This document shows positions 9,029-17,177 of a stretch of DNA of 41,219 bases, one piece after another (the first letter of the stretch is position 1; each line of letters begins with the position of its first letter). Source of the DNA: an uncultured Selenomonadales bacterium (GTDB lineage: Bacteria > Bacillota > Clostridia > Christensenellales > QALW01); NCBI GenBank assembly GCA_905200615.1, contig CAJKLB010000018.1:1-41219 (forward strand), in the 5' to 3' direction. The notes beneath the pieces were generated by a model. It made no database searches, was not told the DNA's origin, and saw only the letters and a program-made list of their open reading frames with translations. The position numbers and the translations under genes were made by a program.

Positions 9029-9085
9029 CGTGATTCGATTTTCCTTTGCTAAAGTTTTTCTTTTACGGAATAAGGAGGATCTGTT

Positions 9086-9700
9086 ATGTCGGATACATCG
9101 ATGCTTCATAGTGGAAAAATCTATGTTTGCAACAGTGAGGAATTGTTTCAGGAGCAGCAAAAGTATTTGGAAAAGCTGTATACCTTTAATACTTTGCCCC
9201 CCAATAAACAGAAAGAGCGTGAGGCATTGCTGAAAGAGATGTTTGCCGAAATCGGAGAAGGCTGCTATATTGAACCGCCTTTTCATGCCAATTGGGGAGG
9301 AAAGCATGTGCATTTCGGCAGCAATGTTTATGCAAATTTTAATTTGACTCTTGTTGACGATACCCATATTTACGTGGGGGATAATACGATGTTTGGCCCC
9401 AATGTTACCGTGGCGACAGCCGGACATCCCATACTGCCGGAAATGCGGAGAAAGCTGGCGCAATATAATTTCCCCGTGCGCATCGGATGTAATGTATGGA
9501 TTGGCGCGGGAGCGGTTCTTTTGCCCGGTATTTGCGTGGGAGAAAACAGTGTGATCGGCGCGGGCAGTGTTGTGACGAAAGATATTCCCGCTAATGTGGT
9601 AGCGGTAGGAAATCCTTGCCGAGTTATGAGGCCGATTGATGAGCGAGACCGTCAGGTTTATTTTAAAGGAAGAAAGATAGAAGGAAACTGTCTGTTCTGA
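9086..9700 (+). CDS. maa: Maltose/galactoside O-acetyltransferase (left-handed beta-helix)
   Basis: This 204-residue protein matches the maltose O-acetyltransferase family. It has an N-terminal helical Mac domain (MLHSGKIYVCNSEELFQEQ, about 6-60), then hexapeptide repeats forming a left-handed beta helix. The catalytic His lies in TAGHP (near residue 113), and the end VVAVGNPCRVMRPI is conserved. It transfers acetyl from acetyl-CoA to a sugar hydroxyl in the cytoplasm, possibly to vent non-metabolised sugars. AAGGAGG 8 bp before the ATG supports the start. The gene ends at a stem-loop terminator and is not tightly linked to the ParB-like gene (57 bp gap). Confidence 0.92.
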   Translation: MSDTSMLHSGKIYVCNSEELFQEQQKYLEKLYTFNTLPPNKQKEREALLKEMFAEIGEGCYIEPPFHANWGGKHVHFGSNVYANFNLTLVDDTHIYVGDNTMFGPNVTVATAGHPILPEMRRKLAQYNFPVRIGCNVWIGAGAVLLPGICVGENSVIGAGSVVTKDIPANVVAVGNPCRVMRPIDERDRQVYFKGRKIEGNCLF

Positions 9701-9713
9701 TTTTGTTTTTATA

Positions 9714-9762
9714 AAAATTCTGCCTGCAGTCTGTACAATGTCCGCAGACAGAATTTTATTTT
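9714..9762. terminator. Terminator after the acetyltransferase gene
   Basis: AAAATTCTGCCTGC (9714-9727) pairs with GCAGACAGAATTTT (9744-9757) with a single mismatch and is followed by ATTTT. Because the flanks are A/T-rich on both sides, it may also end comF transcripts from the other strand. Confidence 0.75.
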
Positions 9763-9810
9763 AGAAATAAGTAAAATTCAATAATATGCATAAATGTCCA
9801 TTTTTTAATT

Positions 9811-10518
9811 TTATAGAATATCTGTTCTTGCAATGGCCAGACAGTAGATAGCTTCCGCGCCGGCTTTTTTTAATTGTGCTGCGCAGGCACGCAGCGTTTC
9901 TCCGGTGGTCACAATATCATCAATCAGAAGGACCGTTTGATTCTTCAATGTTCCGTTGGCGGCGTATAGGCCTTTGATGTTTTTGCGGCGCTCCTCTTTA
10001 TTCAAAAGCGCCATTTGCTTTTCGCCTTCATGTTTATATAAAATCGAGGTATTTACGGGAATATTGTACTGTATCGAAAGTTCGCGGGCAAGAAGTTCCG
10101 CTTGATTATAACCGCGTTGGCGATAGCGTTTTTTTGAAAGGGGAACAGGAATCAGAAGGGTGCATTTTTCCCAGATCTCTTTGGGTACCGCTTCGGCGCA
10201 TAAAGCGGCAAAAAGATGCTTTAAATAGCGTTTGTTTCTGAATTTGAATTCATGAATCAGCTTCCTTCCCAGGTTTTCAAAAAGAAAAGCACAGTATAGG
10301 CAAATATAATCCGGCTTCTTTTCTAAACAAGATTTACACAAACCGGCGGTGTTAATTTTGTCTAAACAGATTTCACAGCGACTGCCTTCCGGCTTAGTCA
10401 AGGAACGAAAACAATTTTCACATAGACCGTATTGATAAACTTTTTCACTTTTGCAGCCATTACAGCATGTGTCCCAAGGGAAAAACAATTTTTCGATAAT
10501 ATTTATAAAAGAATTCAT
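9811..10518 (-). CDS. comF: ComF family phosphoribosyltransferase-like protein
   Basis: The 235-residue protein has an N-terminal zinc-finger region with several C-x2-C pairs (CCNGC, CENC, CEIC, CKSC in residues 17-65). A PRTase-like domain follows with the motif VLLIDDIVTTGETL near residue 195. The middle has PLSKKRYRQRGYNQAELLA, typical of ComFC/GntX. In naturally competent bacteria ComFC helps move incoming single-stranded DNA; in others its role is unclear. The ComFA helicase is not adjacent. The gene diverges from the MFS operon and shares a palindromic promoter region. Confidence 0.9.
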   Translation of the reverse strand: MNSFINIIEKLFFPWDTCCNGCKSEKVYQYGLCENCFRSLTKPEGSRCEICLDKINTAGLCKSCLEKKPDYICLYCAFLFENLGRKLIHEFKFRNKRYLKHLFAALCAEAVPKEIWEKCTLLIPVPLSKKRYRQRGYNQAELLARELSIQYNIPVNTSILYKHEGEKQMALLNKEERRKNIKGLYAANGTLKNQTVLLIDDIVTTGETLRACAAQLKKAGAEAIYCLAIARTDIL

Positions 10519-10548
10519 GAATTTGTAACCCTTTTTTTTTAAAAATGA

Positions 10549-10591
10549 TTGAATTTAATTGCATTATATCATATAATGTACGTTATGAGAA
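10549..10591. promoter_or_regulatory. Overlapping divergent promoters for comF and the MFS operon
   Basis: On the plus strand TTGAAT (10549-10554) and TATAAT (10572-10577) have a 17 bp spacer. On the minus strand TTCTCA (10591-10586) and TATAAT (10568-10563) also have a 17 bp spacer. Both -10 boxes lie inside one perfect palindrome (10562-10569 and 10571-10578, one-base centre). Confidence 0.65.
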
Positions 10592-10610
10592 CAAAAAGGG
10601 GTTCAATCGC

Positions 10611-11939
10611 ATGAACTTTTTTACCAAGCTGATTCATAAAGTTATTTACGGTAATGACTATGAACTGATATATCATCCCAACAGAAAAACACAGGATCGG
10701 CTGTCTTTGGAAGCCGTAGCCGGCGCCGCCGGTCTTGCGCTTGTACAGGGAACCTTTCAAACAAGTTTTTTACTGAAAATGGGCGCGGATATCGATCAGA
10801 CATCCTTGCTTTCTTCTTTGGTATTAGTTGCGTCGTTAGCATGTATTTTCGGCGGCGTTGTTTTTGACCGGCGGAAAAAACGCAAAGGTATTATTATTGC
10901 CATGCTGCTTCTCGCTCGGCTGATGCTTTCTTCTGTGGTGTTTATTCCCACGCTGATTGGCGCGCAGGTGGGAAATCAATTTTGTATCTGGCTGATGATC
11001 GCCCTGATTCTTCTTGCTACCGTTATTACCAATATTGCCGATATCGGCTATAACAGCTTGCTTGCCGCGGTGATTCCTCAGAATGTGCGCGGACGTGTGA
11101 TGGCGGTGCGCTCCACTATTAACGGTATTTTTGTTCCCATTGTACCCATTGTAGGCGCGTATTATTTGGACAGCATGAAAGAATCCGTGCCTGCGTTTAT
11201 GGTGCTTTCTTCTATTTGCGCGGTACTGGTTACCGTTGAAGCGTTGCTGCTGGCGTCTATTCATGAACCGGAATATCCGATTGCGCCTCGAAAGAAGAGA
11301 TCACCGAAGGAAATCTTTTGTTTAATCAAATCACAGCCGGGATTTTTGGGATTTTTACTGAACAATTTTATTTTTTATACGTTTCTGTATATCTGCGGAA
11401 CTTTTACGGTTACTTATCTAAAAAGCAGTGATTATATTGGGGCGTCGACTTTGATTATTGAAACGGCCGGACTGATGATGAAGATTTGCATGCTTTTGAT
11501 GTATCGTTGGTGGGGCAGATTCTGTGATAGAATCGGTTCGGGCAGAGTCTATTTTATTACCCAGGTATTATTCGGATTGGAAATGCTGTGCTGGTTTCTT
11601 CTTCCGCCCCAGTGGCTTCCGGCGGCCATCTTTATTCCGTATCTTTTTCAGTCTGCTTCTAATTCCAGCAGCGCGATTGCCTTATTTACCAGAAAGTTTG
11701 AATTTTGTCCTCAGGAAAATCAAGGCCTGTTTTTGGGAATATACGGCGCGGTAACCGCGTTTTCATATCTCATTGGTCCGGCGGTGGGGCGTTGGCTTCT
11801 TCATTTGTTTGAGCAAACTATGTCGGCGGAGATGCTGGCCGATTTTTGGCAGATTCGAATGATTTATCTGATTGCCGCGGCTTTGATTTTTTTACAGAAG
11901 GCAGTAGAACTGATTATCAAAAAGAAGTTTGAGGTGTAA
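10611..11939 (+). CDS. MFS transporter
   Basis: The protein has about 442 residues and around 12 membrane helices. Features of the Major Facilitator Superfamily include a short basic loop after helix 2 (FDRRKKRKG) and the NVRGRVMAVRSTING loop midway in the N-terminal half. The ATG at 10611 was chosen over an upstream in-frame ATG (10545) because AAGGGG lies about 9 bp before it and the upstream one falls within the promoter. The TTG start of rdgB lies 5 bp after the stop, so it leads a four-gene operon. The substrate cannot be told from sequence; efflux of a metabolite or drug is possible. Confidence 0.85.
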   Translation: MNFFTKLIHKVIYGNDYELIYHPNRKTQDRLSLEAVAGAAGLALVQGTFQTSFLLKMGADIDQTSLLSSLVLVASLACIFGGVVFDRRKKRKGIIIAMLLLARLMLSSVVFIPTLIGAQVGNQFCIWLMIALILLATVITNIADIGYNSLLAAVIPQNVRGRVMAVRSTINGIFVPIVPIVGAYYLDSMKESVPAFMVLSSICAVLVTVEALLLASIHEPEYPIAPRKKRSPKEIFCLIKSQPGFLGFLLNNFIFYTFLYICGTFTVTYLKSSDYIGASTLIIETAGLMMKICMLLMYRWWGRFCDRIGSGRVYFITQVLFGLEMLCWFLLPPQWLPAAIFIPYLFQSASNSSSAIALFTRKFEFCPQENQGLFLGIYGAVTAFSYLIGPAVGRWLLHLFEQTMSAEMLADFWQIRMIYLIAAALIFLQKAVELIIKKKFEV

Positions 11940-11944
11940 GTATT

Positions 11945-12526
11945 TTGAAATTGATTCTTGCAACAAATAATGCGCATAAAGTGCGTGAAATCAAAGAGAT
12001 TCTTCAGCCGTATTTTACGGAAATCATCACTTTACAGGAGGCCGGAATTCAGCATGAAACGGTAGAAGACGGCATGACTTTTGAGGAAAATGCCTTGAAA
12101 AAAGCACGAGAGATAGCTGAAATTTCGGGGTTGCCGGCACTTGCTGATGACAGCGGCCTTTGCGTAGAGGCTTTGGATGGTGCTCCCGGTGTATATTCTG
12201 CCCGATATGCGGCGGAAAATGATCAAAATGCTTCTGATGCGGAAAATCGCCGATTATTGCTGAAAAATATGGAGGGAATTACAAACCGGCGCGCGTATTT
12301 TGTCTGCGCGGCTGTTATCTGCTGGCCGGATGGAAAAAATATTTCCGCAGAGGGACGATTTTACGGCGAAGTGGCTTATGAGGAAAAGGGAGAAAACGGA
12401 TTTGGCTATGATTCCATCTTTTATGTTCCCCAATACGGCTGTACCAGCGCTCAGATGAGCAGGGAACAGAAAAACAGCTTGAGTCATCGGGGAATAGCCT
12501 TTCGAGAATTGGCGGACAAGCTATGA
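11945..12526 (+). CDS. rdgB: XTP/dITP diphosphatase
   Basis: At 193 residues this is a full-length RdgB/Ham1 enzyme, which hydrolyses non-canonical purine nucleotides (ITP, XTP, dITP) to monophosphates. Visible motifs are LATNNAHKVREI (residues 4-15), ADDSGLCVEALDGAPGVYSARYA (the metal and base site) and GFGYDSIFYVP, with SHRGIAF near the end. The start is TTG with GAGGTG 8 bp upstream inside the MFS stop region. Its stop overlaps the next ATG (ATGA at 12523-12526). The rdgB-yfcE pairing is conserved in Firmicutes (ysnA-ysnB in Bacillus). Confidence 0.96.
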   Translation: MKLILATNNAHKVREIKEILQPYFTEIITLQEAGIQHETVEDGMTFEENALKKAREIAEISGLPALADDSGLCVEALDGAPGVYSARYAAENDQNASDAENRRLLLKNMEGITNRRAYFVCAAVICWPDGKNISAEGRFYGEVAYEEKGENGFGYDSIFYVPQYGCTSAQMSREQKNSLSHRGIAFRELADKL

Positions 12527-12999
12527 GAATTTATATCGTAAGCGATACACATCATTCTCTTTTAGCAAATCGGTTATTCGTTCTTTTCAACAACGCGGAT
12601 ATGGTGATTCATTTAGGGGATGGCAGAAGGGACGCGGAGGATTTAGCAGCCGTGCTTTCCGTTCCGGTAATATCCGTGCGCGGCAATTGTGATTATGATG
12701 GAAAAAATACGGAGATTGTTACAGCAGCAGATCATATCATTATGTGCACGCACGGACATTTGTATGGCGTGGGGCATACTCTTTCACAACTTGCACACGC
12801 GGCGGAGGAAGCAGGGTCGGATATTGTCCTTTATGGACATACGCATATTCCCGATATCTCTTATCAAGGAGGACGCTGGTTTATTAATCCCGGTTCTCCC
12901 GTAAGACCGCGGGGAGGAAAGCAGGGAACTTTTTGTATTTTGACCTTAGAAAAGGAAAGGGTATATCCCGAACTTATTGCTTATAAAGGAGAGAGTTAA
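12523..12999 (+). CDS. YfcE/YsnB family metallophosphoesterase
   Basis: The protein has 158 residues and the compact calcineurin-like fold of the YfcE family, a phosphodiesterase of unsettled cellular substrate. Metal-binding motifs are in order: SDTH (7-10), HLGDGRRD (D of GD), RGNCDY, THGH and YGHTHIP, followed by INPGS. All ligands expected for the dinuclear site are present. It overlaps rdgB by four bases and is one base from the acetylesterase start, so it is co-translated within the operon. Confidence 0.93.
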   Translation: MRIYIVSDTHHSLLANRLFVLFNNADMVIHLGDGRRDAEDLAAVLSVPVISVRGNCDYDGKNTEIVTAADHIIMCTHGHLYGVGHTLSQLAHAAEEAGSDIVLYGHTHIPDISYQGGRWFINPGSPVRPRGGKQGTFCILTLEKERVYPELIAYKGES

Positions 13000-13000
13000 T

Positions 13001-14419
13001 ATGGAAAAATTCAGGCTTGCCAATGCGTTAGGGGACCATATGGTGCTGCAGCGGGATGTTCCGGTGCATCTTTGGGGCAAGGGAAGCGAAGAAGGCACCG
13101 TTGTATATGCGGTTATCGGGCCATATGAGGCATGGGGTATGGTGGATCAGGCCTTGGAATGGGAATTATATCTTCCGCCTATGCCGGCGAATACTGTGCC
13201 GCAGACGCTTCAGCTTTCTGATGGAACCGAAAAAATTACGGTGAAGGATGTTTTGATCGGCGATGTTTGGATCATTAACGGTCAGAGTAACGCTGAGCAA
13301 ACGGTGCAGTCGGCAAATATCAACGGTAAGGGCCTTTATGATAAGGAGATGGAGGATATTTTTGCAAAAGATAATATCCGTGTAATCAAGCAGCAGCGTT
13401 GTCATGCAACCGATCATCCTGAAAGCATGCTTACACCGCAGTTTGATCTTCCCGAGCCGCAGAAGAGTTCCTGGAGGGCGGCAAAGAGTCGGGAAGATAT
13501 TTTGGATATGTCGGCAATGGGATTTTTCTTTGCCAAAAAGCTTTCACGCACGCTGCAGGGGAGTGTTCCTTTAGGAATTGTTTCGGCGGCCTCCGGCGGA
13601 TCCCCCATGATGGAATTGATTATGCCTGAATTGGTGGCTCCGATGGGGTATACCACCCCGGAAAAGGAAAATATTCCGCTGGCGGGTATTTATAACGCGC
13701 TGATGGCGCCGTTGCAGAGAATGACCATTAAGGGAATGCTCTTTTATCAGGGAGAAAGCGAACAATGGAGATATAAAGCATATCCGTATCAGTTAAAGTG
13801 GTATGTTGAAGAACTGCGCCGCAGGTTTCATTGTGATTTTCCGTTTTATTATGTGCAGATATCTTCTCATTGCGGTCCGGGCATTGAGCAGTGGAAAATG
13901 ATTGAAGAAGTACGGTATGCTCAATATAAAATGCTGGATTTGCTGGAAAACTGCCATATGATCGTTTCCATGGATGTGGGGGGCAGAGAAGAAAATGCCG
14001 ATTGGGCGCATCCGCCGTATAAAAAGCCTGTAGGCGAGCGTGCGGCTTTATGTGTATTGGCTAATGAATATGGAATCGGCGATATCGAATATGCGGCGAG
14101 TCCTGTGCCGTGCTGCTGGCGCTTTGAGGAGGATACGGTAACGGTGCATTTTGATTATGTAGGAGATGGGTTGACTCTGTTGGCGGGGGAAAAGCTTACG
14201 GGCTTTGAGGCCGCCGGTGCAGACGGAAAATATAAAAAGGTGCGCGGCAGAATTCTCAATGAGGATACCGTTGTCTTTCGGGGGGTAAAGGATCCTGTTA
14301 CGCTGCGGTATGCGTATATGCATGTTGCCGATCCCGAGCATGCCAATTTAGGTTCTTCTACAGGAATGCCGTGCGTTGCTTTTGAGATATTTAAGGAGGC
14401 GGATGGACTGCTGCACTGA
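13001..14419 (+). CDS. Sialate O-acetylesterase-like SGNH esterase, apparently cytoplasmic
   Basis: The 472-residue protein resembles the sialate O-acetylesterase (NanS/SIAE-like) family. It has an N-terminal beta domain (LGDHMVLQRDVPVHLWGKG), then the nucleophile block INGQSNAE (Ser near residue 95), ASGGSP, FYQGESE, and a late block DWAHPPYKKPVGERAA that supplies the catalytic Asp/His. These enzymes remove acetyl esters from sialic acids or xylan-type sugars. There is no signal peptide, so it acts inside the cell on imported sugars. The ATG at 13001 follows AAAGGAGAG; the in-frame ATG at 12977 lies inside yfcE and has no clear site. No nan genes are in the window, so the sugar is uncertain. 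Confidence 0.85.
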   Translation: MEKFRLANALGDHMVLQRDVPVHLWGKGSEEGTVVYAVIGPYEAWGMVDQALEWELYLPPMPANTVPQTLQLSDGTEKITVKDVLIGDVWIINGQSNAEQTVQSANINGKGLYDKEMEDIFAKDNIRVIKQQRCHATDHPESMLTPQFDLPEPQKSSWRAAKSREDILDMSAMGFFFAKKLSRTLQGSVPLGIVSAASGGSPMMELIMPELVAPMGYTTPEKENIPLAGIYNALMAPLQRMTIKGMLFYQGESEQWRYKAYPYQLKWYVEELRRRFHCDFPFYYVQISSHCGPGIEQWKMIEEVRYAQYKMLDLLENCHMIVSMDVGGREENADWAHPPYKKPVGERAALCVLANEYGIGDIEYAASPVPCCWRFEEDTVTVHFDYVGDGLTLLAGEKLTGFEAAGADGKYKKVRGRILNEDTVVFRGVKDPVTLRYAYMHVADPEHANLGSSTGMPCVAFEIFKEADGLLH

Positions 14420-14487
14420 AGCGTCAAAGATTCACCGGAAATGACGCGACAGAATTTAATAATTAAAATAGAAATGGAGAGAAAGAA

Positions 14488-15852
14488 ATGAAAACATCAT
14501 ATTCAGAGATCACACCGTATATCAGAGCGTTAGCGGAGATATCCAATCAAAACAATCATATTCAGCCTCAAATGTATACAGAGCATAATGTAAACAGAGG
14601 CTTGCGTGATATGAATGGGAACGGAGTTGTTACCGGGCTGACGGAAATTTCCTATATAAAGGCCAAGGAAAAGCTGGCTGACGGCACAACCGTGCCATGC
14701 AGCGGACAGCTGTATTATCGGGGTATTAATATCCGGGATATCGTAAATGGGTTCATGAAGGATAACCGCTATGGCTTTGAGGAAACGGCATACCTGCTGC
14801 TTTTTTCGGAACTGCCCACGAAAGAGGAACTTTCGCGTTTTACCCAGGAGCTTTCCGAATATCGCAGTTTGCCCACTTCTTTTGTGCGGGATATGATTTT
14901 AAAGGCTCCCGGCCGGGATATGATGAACGTTCTTTCACGCAGTGTACTGGCACTTTATGCTTATGACGAAAATCCGGATGATATTTCCGTAGCGAATGTA
15001 TTGCGGCAAAGTCTTCAGCTGATTGCTATGTTTCCGCTGCTGGCAGTGTACGGATATCAGTCCTTTCAGCATTATCATCAGGGCAAAAGTTTGTTTATTC
15101 ATTTGCCGGAGACCAATCTTTCTACGGCGGAAAATCTTTTGCACATCTTAAGGGAAAACGGAGAATATACGCATTTGGAGGCCAGTATTCTCGATTTGGC
15201 GCTTGTTTTGCATGCTGAGCATGGCGGCGGAAATAATTCGACTTTTACCACACACGTGGTAACATCCTCAGGAACCGATACTTACTCTTCTGTTGCCGCT
15301 GCGCTCGGTTCGTTAAAGGGCCCGCGTCATGGCGGTGCCAATATTAAAGTGGTACGGATGTTTGAGGATATGCAGAAATCTATCAATACCGAAAACAAGA
15401 ACGAGATTCAAGATTACCTTATCAGACTTTTGGATAAGCAGGCCTTTGATAAAGCAGGTTTAATTTACGGTATGGGGCATGCTGTATATTCTAAATCAGA
15501 TCCCAGAGCGGATATTCTGATGAACTGCGCGAGATCATTGGCAGAGGAAAAGGGTTATGAAAAGGAATATACGTTATATGAAACTGTAGCAAAAATGGCG
15601 CCAGAAATTATTGCGGATCGGCGAAAGATGTATAAAGGGGTCAGTGCCAATGTCGATTTTTATTCGGGACTGATTTATAAAATGCTGGAACTGCCGTGCG
15701 AACTGTTTACACCGATCTTTGCGGTTTCCCGTATTGCGGGCTGGAGTGCGCATCGAATTGAGGAGATACAGAATTCAGGTAAGATTATTCGTCCTACTTA
15801 TATTAATGTAAAGCCGGTACGGGAATATATTTCCCTGTGTGAGCGCGGATAA
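14488..15852 (+). CDS. Citrate/2-methylcitrate synthase
   Basis: This full-length 454-residue citrate synthase has the blocks HAEHGGGNNSTFTTHVV (the His near residue 245 corresponds to the oxaloacetate-binding His), LGSLKGPRHGGAN, YGMGHAVYSKSDPRADIL and FYSGLIYKMLELP, with the C-terminal R-x-x-GW-x-AH region. It condenses acetyl-CoA (or propionyl-CoA) with oxaloacetate in the incomplete TCA pathway or glutamate synthesis. The long form with an N-terminal extension is common in Clostridia. The ATG at 14488 has a GGAGAG site. It is 68 bp behind the esterase gene, and a small inverted repeat (GCGTCA/TGACGC, 14421-14447) lies between, so it may be transcribed separately. Confidence 0.95.
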   Translation: MKTSYSEITPYIRALAEISNQNNHIQPQMYTEHNVNRGLRDMNGNGVVTGLTEISYIKAKEKLADGTTVPCSGQLYYRGINIRDIVNGFMKDNRYGFEETAYLLLFSELPTKEELSRFTQELSEYRSLPTSFVRDMILKAPGRDMMNVLSRSVLALYAYDENPDDISVANVLRQSLQLIAMFPLLAVYGYQSFQHYHQGKSLFIHLPETNLSTAENLLHILRENGEYTHLEASILDLALVLHAEHGGGNNSTFTTHVVTSSGTDTYSSVAAALGSLKGPRHGGANIKVVRMFEDMQKSINTENKNEIQDYLIRLLDKQAFDKAGLIYGMGHAVYSKSDPRADILMNCARSLAEEKGYEKEYTLYETVAKMAPEIIADRRKMYKGVSANVDFYSGLIYKMLELPCELFTPIFAVSRIAGWSAHRIEEIQNSGKIIRPTYINVKPVREYISLCERG

Positions 15853-15873
15853 AAAACATATTTAAAAGATAAA

Positions 15874-15922
15874 AATTCTCCGTTTGTTTGCCTGGTTCAA
15901 GCAACGGAGAATTTCTTATTTT
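15874..15922 (+). terminator. Terminator after citrate synthase
   Basis: AATTCTCCGTT (15874-15884) pairs perfectly with AACGGAGAATT (15903-15913), giving an 11 bp stem, followed by TCTTATTTT. Confidence 0.85.
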
Positions 15923-16232
15923 AAAGATTCTTTTTGTGGATTTCTAAAAAAATATAGTTTTCAGGAAGGAAAGCAATAGTCCGCCGTAAAAATCGGCATA
16001 GCTTTGTTCAAAATATTTTTTTCAAAAATCTTAACGTTTTTCGGACGCGCTAATGACTCCGTACGTATTAAAATCGCTTGTCCTTTTATCTTCTTATTTG
16101 TTTCCCCTTGCGGTTTTCGAGGGAAAAACGGAGAAACCGCCATAAAATTCAATTTTAAGGTTATCAAAAAATTGATGGGTTTGAGAAAAATTTTAGCCCT
16201 AAAAATAATTATGGATCGCTAAAGCATAAAGA
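15923..16232. other. Intergenic region with no convincing gene
   Basis: About 310 bp lie between the citrate synthase terminator and the 3' end of dusB. Open frames of 68 and 72 codons exist on the two strands, but neither has a ribosome binding site or family resemblance. Short stems such as GCGGTTT/AAACCGC (about 16110-16140) and GCCG/CGGC (near 15980) are present. I see no tRNA, riboswitch or IS. It could be a repeated intergenic element or a decayed gene. Confidence 0.5.
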
Positions 16233-17177
16233 TTACGTTTTTATTTGTTTTTTTAATTGCGCGATCAAGTCTTCAAACTGATCCAGTCCGGAAAGGCTGT
16301 TGATCTGCTCGCGGATCAACGCGGCATTATGCCATCCGCGGGTATACCAAGAAAGATGTTTGCGCATTTGAAGCATGGCGGTATGTTCTCCGCGCAGTAG
16401 GGAAAGGCGAGTTCCATGTTCAAGGGCGACATCCAGTTTTTGTGAATCGGTAATGGTAAAGCTTTTTCCCTCTCTGTACGCTTGTATCTGCGCGAAAATC
16501 CATGGCGCTCCCTGACTGGCGCGTCCGATCATTACCGCGTCGCAGCCGGTATAGGCCAGCATAGCTTCGGCGGAAGGTCCGTCGCAGATATCGCCGTTGC
16601 CGATTACGGGAATGGAAACGCTTTGTTTCACTTGCCGGATAATTTCTAAATCAGCTTTTCCACGGTAGGCCTGCTCCGCGGTACGGCCGTGTACGGTAAT
16701 AGCGGCGGCTCCTGCTTCTTGCGCGGCAACAGCAAATTCCACGGCATTCTTTTCCTGCCAGCCGGCACGAATCTTTACTGTGACGGGCTTTTGGGCAGCA
16801 TGCGCGCAGGCGGAAATAATTTCTTTTGCCAAAGGAATATCTTTCATTAGCGCGCTGCCCTCTCCGTTAGCGGTAATCTTTTTTGCGGGGCAGCCCATGT
16901 TGATATCGATAAGAGCGAACGGCTCAAAGAAAGGAGAGGATAGTTGCGCGGCCATGAGTTCGGGAGAAGAACCGAAAATCTGCGCCCCTTCGTTTCCGGC
17001 TTGGGCAGGCACCAGAAGAATACGCGTATTTTCACTGTTATAGTACAGGCCTTTGGCACTGACCATTTCGGTAAAAGTGAGTCCTGCGCCGAACCGCGTG
17101 CAAAGCTCGCGAAAAATACTGTCGGTTACACCGGCCATGGGCGCTAAGATTAATTTGTTTTCAGGAATTATTTTCAT
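16233..17177 (-). CDS. dusB: tRNA-dihydrouridine synthase
   Basis: The 314-residue protein is a complete Dus-family flavoenzyme that reduces uridine to dihydrouridine in tRNA D-loops. Landmarks are LAPMAGVTDSIFRELC (residues 11-26), INMGCPA with the catalytic Cys (near 95), VKIRAGW, ITVHGRTAEQAYRG, VIGNGDI and VMIGRASQGAPWIF. Its ATG overlaps the stop of the PHP-like gene (ATGA at 17177-17174), so it is the last gene of the DUF951-lepB operon. DusB is the usual Firmicutes subtype; the call between Dus subtypes is by overall similarity. Confidence 0.95.
   Translation of the reverse strand: MKIIPENKLILAPMAGVTDSIFRELCTRFGAGLTFTEMVSAKGLYYNSENTRILLVPAQAGNEGAQIFGSSPELMAAQLSSPFFEPFALIDINMGCPAKKITANGEGSALMKDIPLAKEIISACAHAAQKPVTVKIRAGWQEKNAVEFAVAAQEAGAAAITVHGRTAEQAYRGKADLEIIRQVKQSVSIPVIGNGDICDGPSAEAMLAYTGCDAVMIGRASQGAPWIFAQIQAYREGKSFTITDSQKLDVALEHGTRLSLLRGEHTAMLQMRKHLSWYTRGWHNAALIREQINSLSGLDQFEDLIAQLKKQIKT

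Noticed and set aside
9025..9055. TTGACG as a -35 box for the acetyltransferase gene
   Set aside because: No acceptable -10 box at 16-18 bp spacing.
14421..14447. Inverted repeat GCGTCA/TGACGC before citrate synthase as a terminator
   Set aside because: Only six base pairs with a 15 bp spacer and no T-run; noted in the gene entry but too weak for a separate call.
15961..16167. 68-codon minus-strand open frame between citrate synthase and dusB
   Set aside because: No ribosome binding site, no family resemblance and poor composition; treated as non-coding.
16004..16222. 72-codon plus-strand open frame in the same gap
   Set aside because: Overlaps the minus-strand frame, lacks a ribosome binding site and looks like random AT-rich coding.
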